From contig CM043965.1 of the NCBI GenBank assembly GCA_014529385.2, positions 19,643,912 through 19,707,911 on the forward strand: DNA of 64,000 nt, given 5' to 3'. Within the stretch, counting starts at the first letter, position 1. The number at the start of each line of letters is the position of its first letter. This document shows, piece by piece, positions 34,805-45,246 of this stretch. This stretch comes from Adiantum capillus-veneris. Lineage: Eukaryota > Streptophyta > Polypodiopsida > Polypodiales > Pteridaceae. Under the pieces are notes generated by a model. It did no database searches and was not told the origin of the DNA. It saw nothing but the letters and a program-made list of their open reading frames with translations. A program made the position numbers and the translations under genes.

Positions 34805-36120
34805 TTTTGGCTTGAGGCATCATGTGTGCTACTTATGTACTTAACAGGTTTCCTACAAAATCTTTGCATTTTATGACTCCTTATGAAGCATGGCATGATA
34901 AGAAGCCATCTATTGATCACATGCATGCTTTTGGTTGTTTGGCTTATGCTTTGATGCCACAAATGAAACACAAAAAATTGGATGATAAGGATGCATTTTT
35001 TTCGGTTATAGTACTGAAAGCACAAGTTATAGGTTATACCATCTACAAACCAAACGTATCATGACATGTTGTATTTATGAAAGATTCTCTTCAGCCTTTG
35101 TTGTCATGTACTAGAGACAATAATGTAAGCTCACAGGACATTTATAATAGTTTGTTGCCTTGTTTTTATGGTGGAAACTTGCATGTAAATTCCAATGAGG
35201 CAAATGTACATCCTATGGGGTTTTTTGAAAATGTTACAGATAATCCTAGTTTGATGTAAATATACATGATGTACTTGATGTGGAAAGGGCTAAGAATGAG
35301 TAGGCTAGAGGTATGCCAAAATGACGTGCATACTTTGCATGACAATAAATTGGATGCACCTATGTCTAGTCATACTTGTTCAATTTCTTGCCATGAACCT
35401 TATGCATCAAATTGTTATGCTTTGGCTATTTCTAGTTTACGTAATGTAGAGAAACCTCTATCTTTTGGTGAAGCAAAGAATTCAAACAAATGAATGACTG
35501 CCATGCAATCAGAATATGATGCACTTATAGAAAAGGACACATTGACTTTATGTGATTTTCCTCCTGGCAAAAAGGCCATTGGTATGAAATAGGTTTACAA
35601 GTGGAAACGCAAGCCAGATGGTTAGATTGATTGCTATAAGGCTTGAAAGGTTGCAAAAGGTTATGCACAACAGAAAGGCATAGATTATGAAGAGACTTTT
35701 TCTCTTACTTGTTGTATGACTACTATTCATTTTCTATGTGCATTGGTAGACCATTTTGGATGGGATGTACATCAATCAAACATTGTTACTACTTACTTGA
35801 ATGGTGATATACTTGAGGAAGTTTATGTAACGCAGCCTCGCGGTTTTTTCATAAAAGGACAAGAAGATAAAATGTACAAATGTAAGAAATCTTTGTATGT
35901 GTTGAAGTAGTGTCCTTGTGCTTGGCATGAGAAAGCTAGCACTCATTTGGTTAAACAAGGATTTTGTAACAATCCAATAGAAAGCACTTGTATGTAAAGC
36001 ATGAGGGTGATGTATTTCTCATCATTGTTCTATATGTGGATGATTTACTGATTATAGGCCCAAATGAGACACATATTGCTATCATTAGGAGAAAGTTGGA
36101 CTCACTTTTGGACCCTGTAA
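34805..36120 (+). pseudogene. Ty1/Copia element, part 2 (integrase end to RT)
   Basis: This continues the element at 30725-31328. The integrase C-terminal region has NRFPTKSLHFMTPYEAWH and HAFGCLAY. After a variable linker (35077-35490), RT starts at SEYDALIEKDT (about 35510). Stops replace Trp (GMK then TAG, 35588) and what is usually Arg (TGA near 35644). The RT core continues WDVHQSN, YLNGDILEEVYVTQP and KKSLYVLK, ends in a TAG at the Gln position, and shows a mutated YVDD region (LYVDDLL-like, LYMWMIY in frame) near 36030. RNase H and LTR are not seen. Similarity ends near 36120. Confidence 0.83.
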
Positions 36121-36366
36121 GAAGTTCCACGTCGGCTTAGAGAGAGAAAATGAAAATGTTAAATTGTACATTTTATGTGATACTTTTTTGCGCCAACAAA
36201 AAGCAAAAATGACATTCTCTGGTAGGTAGCCGCCGTCTTTATCATTCTTATCCTTCGTTCTCTTGTCAGGAATCCAATTAACCGTATGACTAATGATTTG
36301 AAATGCCAACTTACAAGCGTTCCCTCCAGAAACATAAGCCACACAAACTCTATCAACTCTAAACAT
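36085..36366 (-). other. Unrecognised minus-strand ORF
   Basis: A 93-residue open frame contains AYVSGGNACKLAFQIISHTV and NWIPDKRTKDKND. It reads like protein rather than chance sequence but matches nothing I know. It overlaps the end of the Copia fragment by 35 bases and may be an exon of a decayed neighbour on the minus strand. Confidence 0.25.
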
Positions 36367-36529
36367 GAGAATATGGCCTTCCCTCCCAAAACCTGAGATA
36401 TTTCATGAGTTTCGAGTGTTTGTCTATTTCTCTATCAACTCCAGGAACGGAGAACGCTTCTTTTTATGATGAAAACACCAATTTTTGAACTTGCAATCCT
36501 CAACCCCTTCATCTTTAACATTTACCCAA

Positions 36530-37556
36530 AGAAAGAACACCCATCATCTTCATGTTGATGTATTGCAAGAGTATGCACTGTTGTAGAAACGTAGGAGGGA
36601 GTCTTTCTTATCTCAATGGGAGAAAGAACTTAGAAGGACAAACGAGGAACATCATTTGGATTTGTGGACCGATGGGTTTATTTATCTAAAGGATCCTACG
36701 ACAAATGCGCCACCTTCCTTTGATAATATACTAACCTCTTACATTTCAGAGGCGATGGAAAGGATGGGCTATTGGGATACACCGAACATTTGGAAATGAG
36801 AGGATTGAATGCGGAAAGGCAAAGAAACTTCCTGGCGATGAAGAACATGCAACTGAAGAAACTTAATGAAGCATGCTCTCGGAAGATTTCATCAAACAAA
36901 GAGACAATCCAAGGTCTTGAGAAGAAGATCACAAGTTTGCGGAAGAAAGACACCGTGCTTGGTAGTTGGAAAAGAAAATGAGATCTGTGCAACATTGAGA
37001 ACATGAAGATTTGTAGTGGTGGCTTGAAAAAACGAATACGAGCTTTAAGGTAACTCGGAGTTTGTTTTTTCTTTTGTATCTTCAATGTGCTTCACTAAGA
37101 AACGGATACACTTTCCTATACATGATCATAATGCATAGTGCTTTTTTGGCAGGTTTTACTGCATCCAAACTTGAACGGTGTAGGCTTCAATGCCAGAGTG
37201 CATTAGAGCCGTCTAGTTCCAAAAGAAGTACTTGAAGAGATGATAACTAAGAAAAAATTTCATAAGTTGAAAGGGAGGCTCCTTACCTCCTTCATGAAAA
37301 GAGAATCAGTTGGAACCAATGGAAATGCAAGCAATACTTGATGAGAGTGGCATCTCGCAGATTGGATACAGGGCACTCTTCAAAGCATTAGCTAAAAAGT
37401 CTCAAAATAAACTACAGAGAGGATCATTGCTGCTAAAGCCATCACATGTAAAGGCTACTCGCCAACACGTGTCGTGCAACTCCGATCCCATGCTAAGAAA
37501 GATGCCAGGAAAATGCACATCAAGTTTGTTTGAAGCTTACAGGATTAATGAACAGT
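36530..37556 (+). pseudogene. Decayed orphan gene with coiled coil, spliced
   Basis: I do not recognise this family. Coding-like blocks in order: LSQWEKELRRTNEEHHLDL and DLWTDGFIYLKDPTT (about 36605-36750), ending after MERMGYWDTPNIW. A frameshift near 36800 leads to a Lys/Leu-rich coiled coil (36815-37050; MKNMQLKKLNEACSRK, LEKKITSLRKKD). A likely GT-AG intron is at about 37051-37152. The next exon reads FNARVH, then RLVPKEVLEEMITKKKFHKL, and a second frameshift leads to ILDESGISQIGYRALFKAL and a terminal SLFEAYRINEQ (stop 37554-37556). A TGA at about 36979 sits where Trp is likely, and a TAG interrupts ARVH-SRLVP. The terminal FEAY segment recurs at about 39560, so the gene tail belongs to the dispersed repeat described next. 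Confidence 0.5.
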
Positions 37557-38260
37557 GATTAGGGCCTGGTAACAGGCCAAGTTCAATGCTGAATGTATGT
37601 CAAATGCGGCTGAAAGGGCCAAAACATGCCTTAATGATGTTAAAAGGTGTTATGCTTGAAGTGGGCACGGATGCGATATTGTGACCTAAAACTGCAGTGC
37701 TTGATGTGCTCTACCGGCCTGTCTTTATGGCTCGTCGATTGGAGCTACGGTGAAGAAGTTATGGCAGTTTAAAGTTTGAGTCGATTGCAGATCCGTACCA
37801 GATTGGGCAACTGTAGCTGAGGCGACAAAAATGAAATGAATCCATGGGCCTGAAGTGCTCACTTTGTGGAGCGCGTCGGTCTTTTCAGATCGGAGTTCCG
37901 GTTGGCTAGATATTAGCCGTTAAAGATTCACCGGGGGCTCGCTCCGTACCAGTACGGTCCACTCGGTCGGTGTGTCAACTGAGGGTTTTGGAGCCTTGCC
38001 ATCCGGAATGACATACTTTGGAATCCAATAATTGCGGGGAATGCTAACACGGTTGCGCCAAGGAAGCTCTAGGGAAGTTAACTATATGCGAAGGGAACGC
38101 TTTCCGCTAAATGCAATCACCTATACCTACATCTTGAGGGCATGTGGCACTATTCAAGACCTTCTTACAGGCAATAGAATTCACGATGATACTTTGCTTT
38201 GGTTGGTATGTATGCCAAATGTGAATTCCCTTGAGGGGAACCGCCTGCCCAGTGAGGCAC
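37500..38260 (+). repeat. Dispersed repeat, copy 1 (orphan-gene tail to PPR fragment)
   Basis: This shares order and sequence with 39545-39701 plus 45247-45900: the KC..S.FEAY coding tail, ACTGCAGTGCTTGA, CTCTACCGGCCTGTCTTTA, GGAGCTACGG, TTAGCCGTTAAAGATTCACC and a PPR fragment. Copy 1 is uninterrupted and shows the empty state of the site into which the Copia at 39702 inserted in copy 2. Whether this is the 3' end of a mobile element or a duplicated host segment is open. Confidence 0.8.
38062..38235 (+). pseudogene. PPR protein fragment
   Basis: The block NAITYTYILRACG, DLLTGNRIHDD and then, after a deletion and frame change, ALVGMYAKCEF is about one and a half repeats of a PLS-class pentatricopeptide protein. 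These proteins bind organelle RNA and are very numerous in ferns and lycophytes. No start, transit peptide or further repeats are present. Confidence 0.75.
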
Positions 38261-38535
38261 TAAGGCCGCCCAAAAGCCGGTGTCCGCCCATAGTGGCCAC
38301 CCAATTAAAAGGGCTTGAGTGTGAATGAGGTAAAAGGGGAAAACAAGGAAAAGATGGCGTGCAGGCAGCGAGAAGAAGGAAGAAGGACTCGCCCCGGGCG
38401 TACGATGCTCCGACGGCAGCACGCAAGAAACGAACTTTGCTCAGCTCGCAGGGGCGCTCCGTTTTGGTGCCACTCGCGGGGCATTAGGTGTTGGTCGAGT
38501 TTTGCGCTGCCACATCAGCTAGAGGGCAATTGTAT

Positions 38536-38575
38536 GCCTCCCTAGCAACGACGGCGCCGTCGTTGCTAAGGGAGG
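38536..38575. repeat. Zero-loop palindrome (GC-rich, 19-20 bp arms)
   Basis: CCTCCCTAGCAACGACGGC is followed immediately by its reverse complement GCCGTCGTTGCTAAGGGAGG, with one bulged base. Confidence 0.93.
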
Positions 38576-38845
38576 ATGCATGCTATTAATAGCGACTCTC
38601 TTTTGCATGCGAGTGTGGGAAAAGCAAAGGAAGAAGGGGAACGAAGAAGAAGGAAGCTCAAGCTTGGGAAGCAACAGGGGAAGCTCTCTCTCTCAGCTTG
38701 GAGAAGGTGCTCGCTCTCTGTGTCCCGAGCTTAGACAAGGAGCTCTCTCTCTTTCGTTCTCGAGCTAAAGAGAAGCAAAGGCAACAAAGAGAAGCGGGAA
38801 GTTGTTCGAAGAGAGGAGGAGAACGGGAGAAGGTCAAGCAGGGAT

Positions 38846-38978
<133 letters not shown>

Positions 38979-39544
38979 ACAGATCTCGGGAAGACAAGAG
39001 GGGGAAGCCATCGAGCTTGGAGCAGAAGGTACAAAGGGTGAAAGAAGCTTGAAGAAAGCACGATTCTCTTTCGGCTTAGGCAAGGAGAGATCAACAAAGG
39101 CTAGTAAGCAGTCATAGGAGAAGAAATAAGCTTCGGCATAGATAGTGATTGAAGACAATCAAACAGATGGAATCGACACAATGGGATTTTGTTCGTCGGC
39201 AGACAACCTAATTTTATTTTTTCTTTTTATTGAATCGCGGAGCTGTTAACGGCCCGGAGTATTTTGTAAGGGGAGTTTAAGCTCCTAAATCTTCATTAGT
39301 ATCAATTAACGGTGTCGTTAACGACACTTCTTCATAATTGTGTATCAATCTCGTCAGTGTTACCGGTTTCCAAGCAAGTTTTGTGCGTCGATAGCATTAC
39401 CAAGTGATTAAAAGCTGCTGTATTGTGCGGTGCGGTAAATTTTTTCTCTCAATCTTTCCACAGCCAGCAGCCCGGTGCTGACCTGGCTCAAGTTTCGAAC
39501 ACATATCCCCTGACACCCGATGTCGTGCAGCTCTGCTGCCATGT

Positions 39545-39701
39545 AGAGAAAAAGAGCAGAGAAATGCAAGCTAAGCTTCTTTGAAGCCTACACATTTAGT
39601 GACAACGATCAGGGCTTGTTAACACGCCAAGTTTAATTATTAATGTATGCTAGATGCGGCTTACAAGGGCCAACAGATGCCTCAATGATGCCAAAAATGA
39701 G
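39545..39701 (+). repeat. Dispersed repeat, copy 2, left part
   Basis: Homologous to 37500-37660. It encodes KRAEKCKLSFFEAY in place of KCTSSLFEAY, then GATGCCTCAATGATGCCAAAA. It is cut at the ATGAG target by the Copia at 39702 and resumes at 45247. Confidence 0.85.
39697..39701. repeat. Target-site duplication ATGAG, left
   Basis: ATGAG immediately before the 5' LTR matches ATGAG at 45242-45246 after the 3' LTR. Five bases is the usual Copia duplication size. Confidence 0.95.
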
Positions 39702-39893
39702 TGTTGGGGTATAAAGCCCAATGTGGTCGCCCAAGTAAGTGGGCGGGCCGCCAGGTATGTACACATATTCTTTTGTAAAAACCTAATAAGAACTCACTAT
39801 GCTCTACACATTACAGTAGAGCGAGTTCACCATATCGTCGTGCTCTTCTTCTCGCACTCTCTCTCGCGTCGCACTTCGGCTCGTACTCCTTCA
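39702..39893 (+). repeat. 5' LTR of the young Copia element (192 bp)
   Basis: TG...CA ends and near identity to 45050-45241. GGTATAAAGCCC at 39707 resembles a TATA box (TATAAAG) only a few bases from the LTR start, so the real promoter may be elsewhere. Confidence 0.96.
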
Positions 39894-39895
39894 AT

Positions 39896-39907
39896 TGGTA
39901 TCAGAGC
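39896..39907 (+). other. Primer-binding site, initiator Met tRNA type
   Basis: TGGTATCAGAGC, two bases after the LTR end, is the standard plant Copia primer-binding site, complementary to the 3' end of initiator Met tRNA. Confidence 0.95.
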
Positions 39908-40991
39908 TCAGATCGAGGCTCGGGGCAGCACTGCAGGAGGCTAGAGTCACCAACTCATATTGGAGTAAAATTCGACAGGCAAAGACACGGCCCCAAATCT
40001 CATGGGTAAGCTCGAAGGGCTTGGTGTTGTTAGAATTTCATTCTGAGGTCATCTCGGCCACCGTTCGGCTTCGACAAAGGTCTGCACAGGTCATTTTCGA
40101 CTACGTGGTCTCAGCGGGTGCAGATCCGACTCTTCAAATTTGGGGTTTTCAGCCTACGACTGCAGGTGCTCAGGATATCGACACTCCCAGAGTGTTGATT
40201 TGTGGCTGTCTACACATCGAAGGACGGCTCATAGTTCTTGGAGGCGTGTCACATACGACAAGGGCGCATCTACACACAGACTGTAGGCGACATCCACTAG
40301 TTCATCAGGTAGCTTGTGTGTGCTGCTTGATATTCCAGATTTCATCTTGACATTGCAGGTACTTCCACATGGGATGTATTGTTAGAGATGATGTATGTCT
40401 GTTGAGGGTTTGCTGGCTGTGAGTCACACAGCAAACAACCGCTGCAGCGGTTACAACATACAGTGGGAAATTTGTGGATGTATGACTTTGTGGGAAGTCT
40501 ATGTACTGCCAGATTTACTGCAGCCTTTGTTGAGGGTCGAGTGAGGTTTTATTGAGCTGGGGGATTCTCGAATGTTGAGATCCTTTCGGTGATACAGGTC
40601 TTGGAGCGATCCCTCGAGCACCCTTAGATAGGCAGCTAGGATGTATTGACTGTGAGTTAGACAGTTGGGATTGCATCTTTGCTTTACTGGCGTTGAGGCA
40701 TTGTCGCAGTCTATGCTTACAGGACAGTGACAGAACAGTCAGAGACAGTACAGATGCAGAACAGGTTTACCCACAGCTTACAGTGTCAGAGAGACAGTGT
40801 TTTTGAGCTGTTTTTGGGTCTGTTTTTTGAGTACACCAGAGCCATTTTACAAAGGAGACTCTGCCAAAATTTATGCAGAATTTGAATCTTTCTTGGTTCA
40901 TTTGACAGGTTGATATTGGTTCAGAGGTCAGTTTACAGGGGAAACTCTGCCGAACTTTTCCAAGGAAAGTAAACTATTGTGAAGCGTAGCT
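39908..40991 (+). other. Unusually long untranslated leader of the Copia element
   Basis: Nearly 1.1 kb lies between primer-binding site and gag start. An open frame crosses 39895-40350, but I recognise nothing in it. The second half contains ACAGAACAGTCAGAGACAGT-like ACAG-rich repeats (about 40730-40800). It probably holds the dimerisation and packaging signals. Confidence 0.7.
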
Positions 40992-43900
40992 ATGGCTGGA
41001 TCACAGGACACTGCTCTTTACAATATCAAAAAGCTGGATGGAACCAATTTCCCATTGTGGAAGAAGCAGATTTGGCATGTGTTGGTACAAAAGAAGCAGA
41101 TAAAACCTATAAAGCTCAAGGGGATAAAACCAGAAGATATGGACGAAGATGAATGGAGCGAAATGGATGAATTGGCACTTTCTACCATTATGCTGACTTT
41201 GGCAGAAAGCGTTTACTTCAATGTAGCAAACGAGATGTCGGCTTATCAAGCATGGTTAAAGCTGAGTGATCTTTATGAGAAGCAGAGTGCAGCTTCACAG
41301 GTATACTGGCTTAAGAAGCTTGTTGACTTGAAGATGAAAGAAGGGACACCTATGTCCAATCATCTGAATGAATTCAACACAATCTATAGTCAGTTGTCAG
41401 CTCAAGGTGTCAAGTTTTATGAACCTGTTAGAGCTATGTTCCTGTTGATCACATTGCCGGAAAGTTGGGACACTTTTTGCACAGCTTTGAGTAATTCTGC
41501 ACCTCCAGATGGTTTGAACATAGCAGGTGTAGAAGGAAGTATGCTTACTGAAGAAACCAATAGAAAGACAATGGACAAAGGCAAAGGAACAGCCTTAGTT
41601 GTCAGGGGAAGGACCAAAGAAAATTACAAAGGTGGAAAAAGAAATCAGTCTCGTAGCAAGTCCCGCAATGCTAAAGGCAAGAGTGACATAGAATGCTACC
41701 ATTGTGGCAAGAAGGGTCACATGAAAAGAGACTGCAGAGAATGGAAAGCAGAAAAAGGCAAAGAGAAAGCTGAAGACCATGGTGAGAAGAACAAGTCCTC
41801 AGTGAAGATTCAAGAAATAAATGTGACAAACACTGTTGCAGAGGATGACAGTCTAGTGTCAGGAGACATCTACTTCTTGAAGAATACAATGGACTCAGCT
41901 CTTCTTACAGCATCTGATGGAAATGCACTGAGTGACTGTATTATAGACTCAGGGGCATCACTTCATGTGTCTCCAAACAAGGAGTGGTTTACTTCTTATG
42001 TGACCACTAAAGATCATGTTCGGATAGGCAATGGGCAGACATGTGAGATCTTAGGTGTTGGAGATGTTCAATTGAAGTTTCAGAATGGCTCTTCTTTCAC
42101 GCTGAAGAATGTGAGACATGTTCCCGCAATTACAAAGAGCTTGATCAACACAGGTTTACTTGATGATGCTGGCTACGTCACCACTTTTGGACAGAGCATG
42201 TGGAAGATATCCAAGGGTTCTATGACAGTAGCACATGGAGTAAAGTCTGGAGGACTTTACATGATTTATGTATCAAATGTCTCTAAAAATGTAATCAATG
42301 TAACCGAGCAGCCGAACGTTTCTTTGTGGCATAGCCGGTTAGGACATATGTCCAAGAAGGGAATGTAAATCTTGTCTCGTTCTGGTTATTTGCCTGGCTT
42401 TTCATTTAATGATTTTGAATTTTGTGAACATTGTTTGTATGGTAAGCAAACACAGCAGCCACATAAGCATAGAAGCAGTAGAAGAGATACACAGTTGGCA
42501 CTTGTTCATAGTGATTTGTGTGGACCTATGCCTAACCTATCTCTAGGGGGAGCTTCTTACTTTATGACATTTATAGATGATTACTCGAGGAAAGTATGGG
42601 TTTACTTTCTCAAGCACAAGGATGAAGCGTTTAGTGTTTTCAAAACATTTGTGACACTTGTGGAGAATCAGAGTGGCAAGAAGCTTAAATGCTTACGCAC
42701 TGACAATGGTGGAGAGTATGTTTCAAAGGCCTTTCAGGACTTTTGTGAGTCAAAAGGTATAAAACGTGAACTTACTACTCCTTACAATCCTTCTCAAAAT
42801 GGTGTTGCTGAGAGGATGAATAGGACCATACAAGAGAAGGTCAGAAGTATGTTGTCTAATGCACAGCTGCCAAATGGGTTTTGGGCTGAAGCTGTATCAA
42901 CAGCTGTTCATCTTGTAAATAGATCTCCTAGCAAGGTTTTGCAGAAGGATTCAGTGCCAGAGATGGTATGGTCAGGCAAGGTGCCCTCATACAAGCATCT
43001 CAGAGTCTTTGGATGTGAGGCATATACTCACGTTCCAAAGGAATTTAGGAACAAACTTGAGCCAAAGAGTAGAAAGTGTATCTTTCTAGGCTATGGTAAT
43101 TCTGGTGAGATGGGGTACAGACTTTGGGATCCCGAATCCAGAAAGGTTGTCCGCAGCAATGATGTTCACTTTAATGAATCCAAATATCATTCTAAACCAG
43201 AGAGGGTTGAGGAGATTAGAAGAGTTTTCTTCCAAGAAGATGGACCTACATGTGCAAGACAAAATGTCAGGGCTCAAGAGGAGCAAGGACAGGATAGAGT
43301 GGAACCACAGGTTGTGGTTGAGCCTGAGCCACCTATTGTGCGTAGATATGGATGTGTCCCGCGACCTCCTGATAGGTTTGTTCCATCTATGAACTATGTC
43401 ATGTTGACTGATTGCAATGAGCCTTCATGTTACAAGGAAGCAGTGCAAATGAAGGACTCCGGGAATTGGCAATTGGCCATGCAGTCAGAGATGACAGCTC
43501 TGCATAAAAACAAGACATGGAAGCTGGTTAAATTACCACAGGGCAAAAAGGCTCTACCTTGTAAATGGGTTTACAGGTATAAGATCACCGCTCATGATAG
43601 TCAGCCAAAGTACAAAGCAAGGCTTGTTGCCAAGGGCTTTAAGCAAGAACAAGGCATTGACTTTGATGAAGTCTTCTCTCCGGTGGTCAAGATGACTACA
43701 TTAAGATGCTTTCTTGCATTGGTTGCCATATTAGATTTGGTGTTGCACCAAATGGATGTCAAGACAGCGTTCTTGCATGGTGATTTAGATGTGGAAATTT
43801 ACATGCAGCAGCCAGAAGGGTTTGTTGAGAAAGGCAAGGAAGATTGGGTATGCCAGTTGTTAAAGAGTCTTTATGGCTTAAAACAATCACCGAGGGCATG

Positions 43901-44972
43901 GTACCATAAATTCCACAAGTTTATGCTTTCTCAAGGCTACAAACGTAGTGAGTTCGATCACTGTCTATATACAAAGAAGGCTAAGGATGGTAGTTGGCTG
44001 ATCCTTATTTTGTATGTGGATGACATGTTGATTGCTGGCAAGCACTTGGAAGAAATTTCAGCTTTGAAGTCAAAGATGGCAAAATCGTTTGACATGAAAG
44101 ACATGGATGAGGCAAGTCATATACTTGGTATGCGCATTGAGAGAGACAGATCAAAGAAGTTGATTTGGTTATCTCAAACAGAGTATATTGACAAGGTTTT
44201 GCAACGTTTCAATATGGAGAAGGGAAAGACACTGAGTGTTCCATTGCCACCATATGTGAAACTTAGCAAACAAGATTGTCCTGTGTCTGAGGAAGAACAG
44301 GCTGAAATGGATAAGATTCCATATGCGTCTTCCGTGGGTAGTTTGATGTATGCAATGATTGCTACTCACCCAGACATTGCATTTGCAGTGGGAGTAGTAA
44401 GTCGATACATGTCAAACCCAGGCAAGAAACATTGGGAGGCAGTGAAAGGAATATTGAGATACCTGCAAGCTACAAAGAGTATGCGTATATGCTATGGGAT
44501 TCAGGAGCTAAGTGTAAAGGGTTTTACAGACTCAGATTATGAAGGTGACTTAGACAACCGAAGGTCTACGTCAGGGTATGTCTTTACATTGGCTGGTGGA
44601 GCAGTATCATGGCGTTCTAGATTACAAGATTGTGTTACTCAGTCTACTACAGAGGCTGAATATGTTGCAGCATCAGAGGCATGCAAAGAATAAATTTGGC
44701 TTAATCGACTAGTAACAGATTTGGGAATCAAAGAAGAGATGCCTGTGTTATATTGTGATAGTCAAAGTGCTATACAATTGGCTCGCAATCCAGTTTATCA
44801 CTCAAAGACAAAGCATGTGGATGTGAAGTATCATTTCATCAGGGAAATGCTCGAGGATAAGCAACTTCAGCTTGTCAAAGTTCACACCACATAAAATCCT
44901 ACTGATCTACTTACAAAAGGACTTCCCTCACAGAGCTTTGCGCATTTTCGCAAGCAGTTAGGTGTAGGGTAG
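40992..44972 (+). pseudogene. Copia gag-pol polyprotein, 1326 codons with three in-frame stops
   Basis: One frame encodes the whole polyprotein. Gag starts MAGSQDTALYNIKKLDGTNF and has a zinc knuckle at about residues 235-248 (CYHCGKKGHMKRDC). The protease active site is DSGASLH at about 318. The pre-integrase motif LWHSRLGHMS is near 446. Integrase (about 490-650) has HSDLCGP, LRTDNGGEY and QNGVAERMNRT. RT has YVDDM at about 1008 (44013). RNase H has DSDYEGD and TEAEYVA. Stops are TAA at 42366 (where Gln is expected after KKGM), TAA at 44691 (before IWLNRL) and TAA at 44892 (before NPTDLLTKG). The natural stop is TAG 44970-44972. No other frame damage is visible. The ATG at 40992 begins the conserved gag N-terminus. 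Confidence 0.95.
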
Positions 44973-45037
44973 TACATCGCTTCTCTACATCTCTTGTATA
45001 TTAGCTTCTCTCACACTTAAAGTACCACATTGGACTT

Positions 45038-45049
45038 TAAGTGGGAGGT
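45038..45049 (+). other. Polypurine tract of the Copia element
   Basis: TTAAGTGGGAGGT abuts the TG of the 3' LTR. Copia elements prime plus-strand DNA from such AGTGGGAG tracts. The second Copia has a matching AAGTGGGAGAT at 60619. Confidence 0.88.
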
Positions 45050-45241
45050 TGTTGGGGTATAAAGCCCAATGTGGTCGCCCAAGTAAGTGGGCGGGCCGCC
45101 AGGTATGTACACATATTCTTTTGTAAAAACCTAATAAGAACTCACTATGCTCTACACATTACAGTAGAGCGAGTTCACCATATCGTCGTGCTCTTCTTCT
45201 CGCACTCTCTCTCACGTCGCACTTCCGCTCGTACTCCTTCA
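45050..45241 (+). repeat. 3' LTR of the young Copia element (192 bp)
   Basis: Identical in length to the 5' LTR, with two base differences in the last 35 bases. Confidence 0.96.
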
Positions 45242-45246
45242 ATGAG
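45242..45246. repeat. Target-site duplication ATGAG, right
   Basis: Matches 39697-39701. Removing the element and one ATGAG leaves a site that aligns with the uninterrupted copy near 37645. Confidence 0.95.

Larger units (their letters stand above)
39702..45241 (+). mobile_element. Complete young Ty1/Copia LTR retrotransposon (5.54 kb)
   Basis: All structural parts are present: two 192-bp LTRs starting TGTTGGGG and ending TTCA, a Met-tRNA primer-binding site, a long leader, one gag-pol frame, a polypurine tract and a 5-bp target duplication. The LTRs differ at two positions (G/A and G/C near their 3' ends), so insertion is recent. The polyprotein has three in-frame stops, so this copy cannot make a full polyprotein unless the stops are bypassed. 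It sits inside copy 2 of a dispersed repeat, whose uninterrupted relative is at 37500-38260. Confidence 0.97.

Noticed and set aside
39654-39944. ORF crossing the 5' LTR (and its twin at 45041-45280)
   Set aside because: The same peptide appears twice only because the LTR sequence is present twice. It has no start context or conserved domain.
43086-43392. ORFs in other frames inside the young Copia (also 41001-41889 minus, 44169-44369 minus)
   Set aside because: They overlap the well-supported gag-pol frame and have no motifs.
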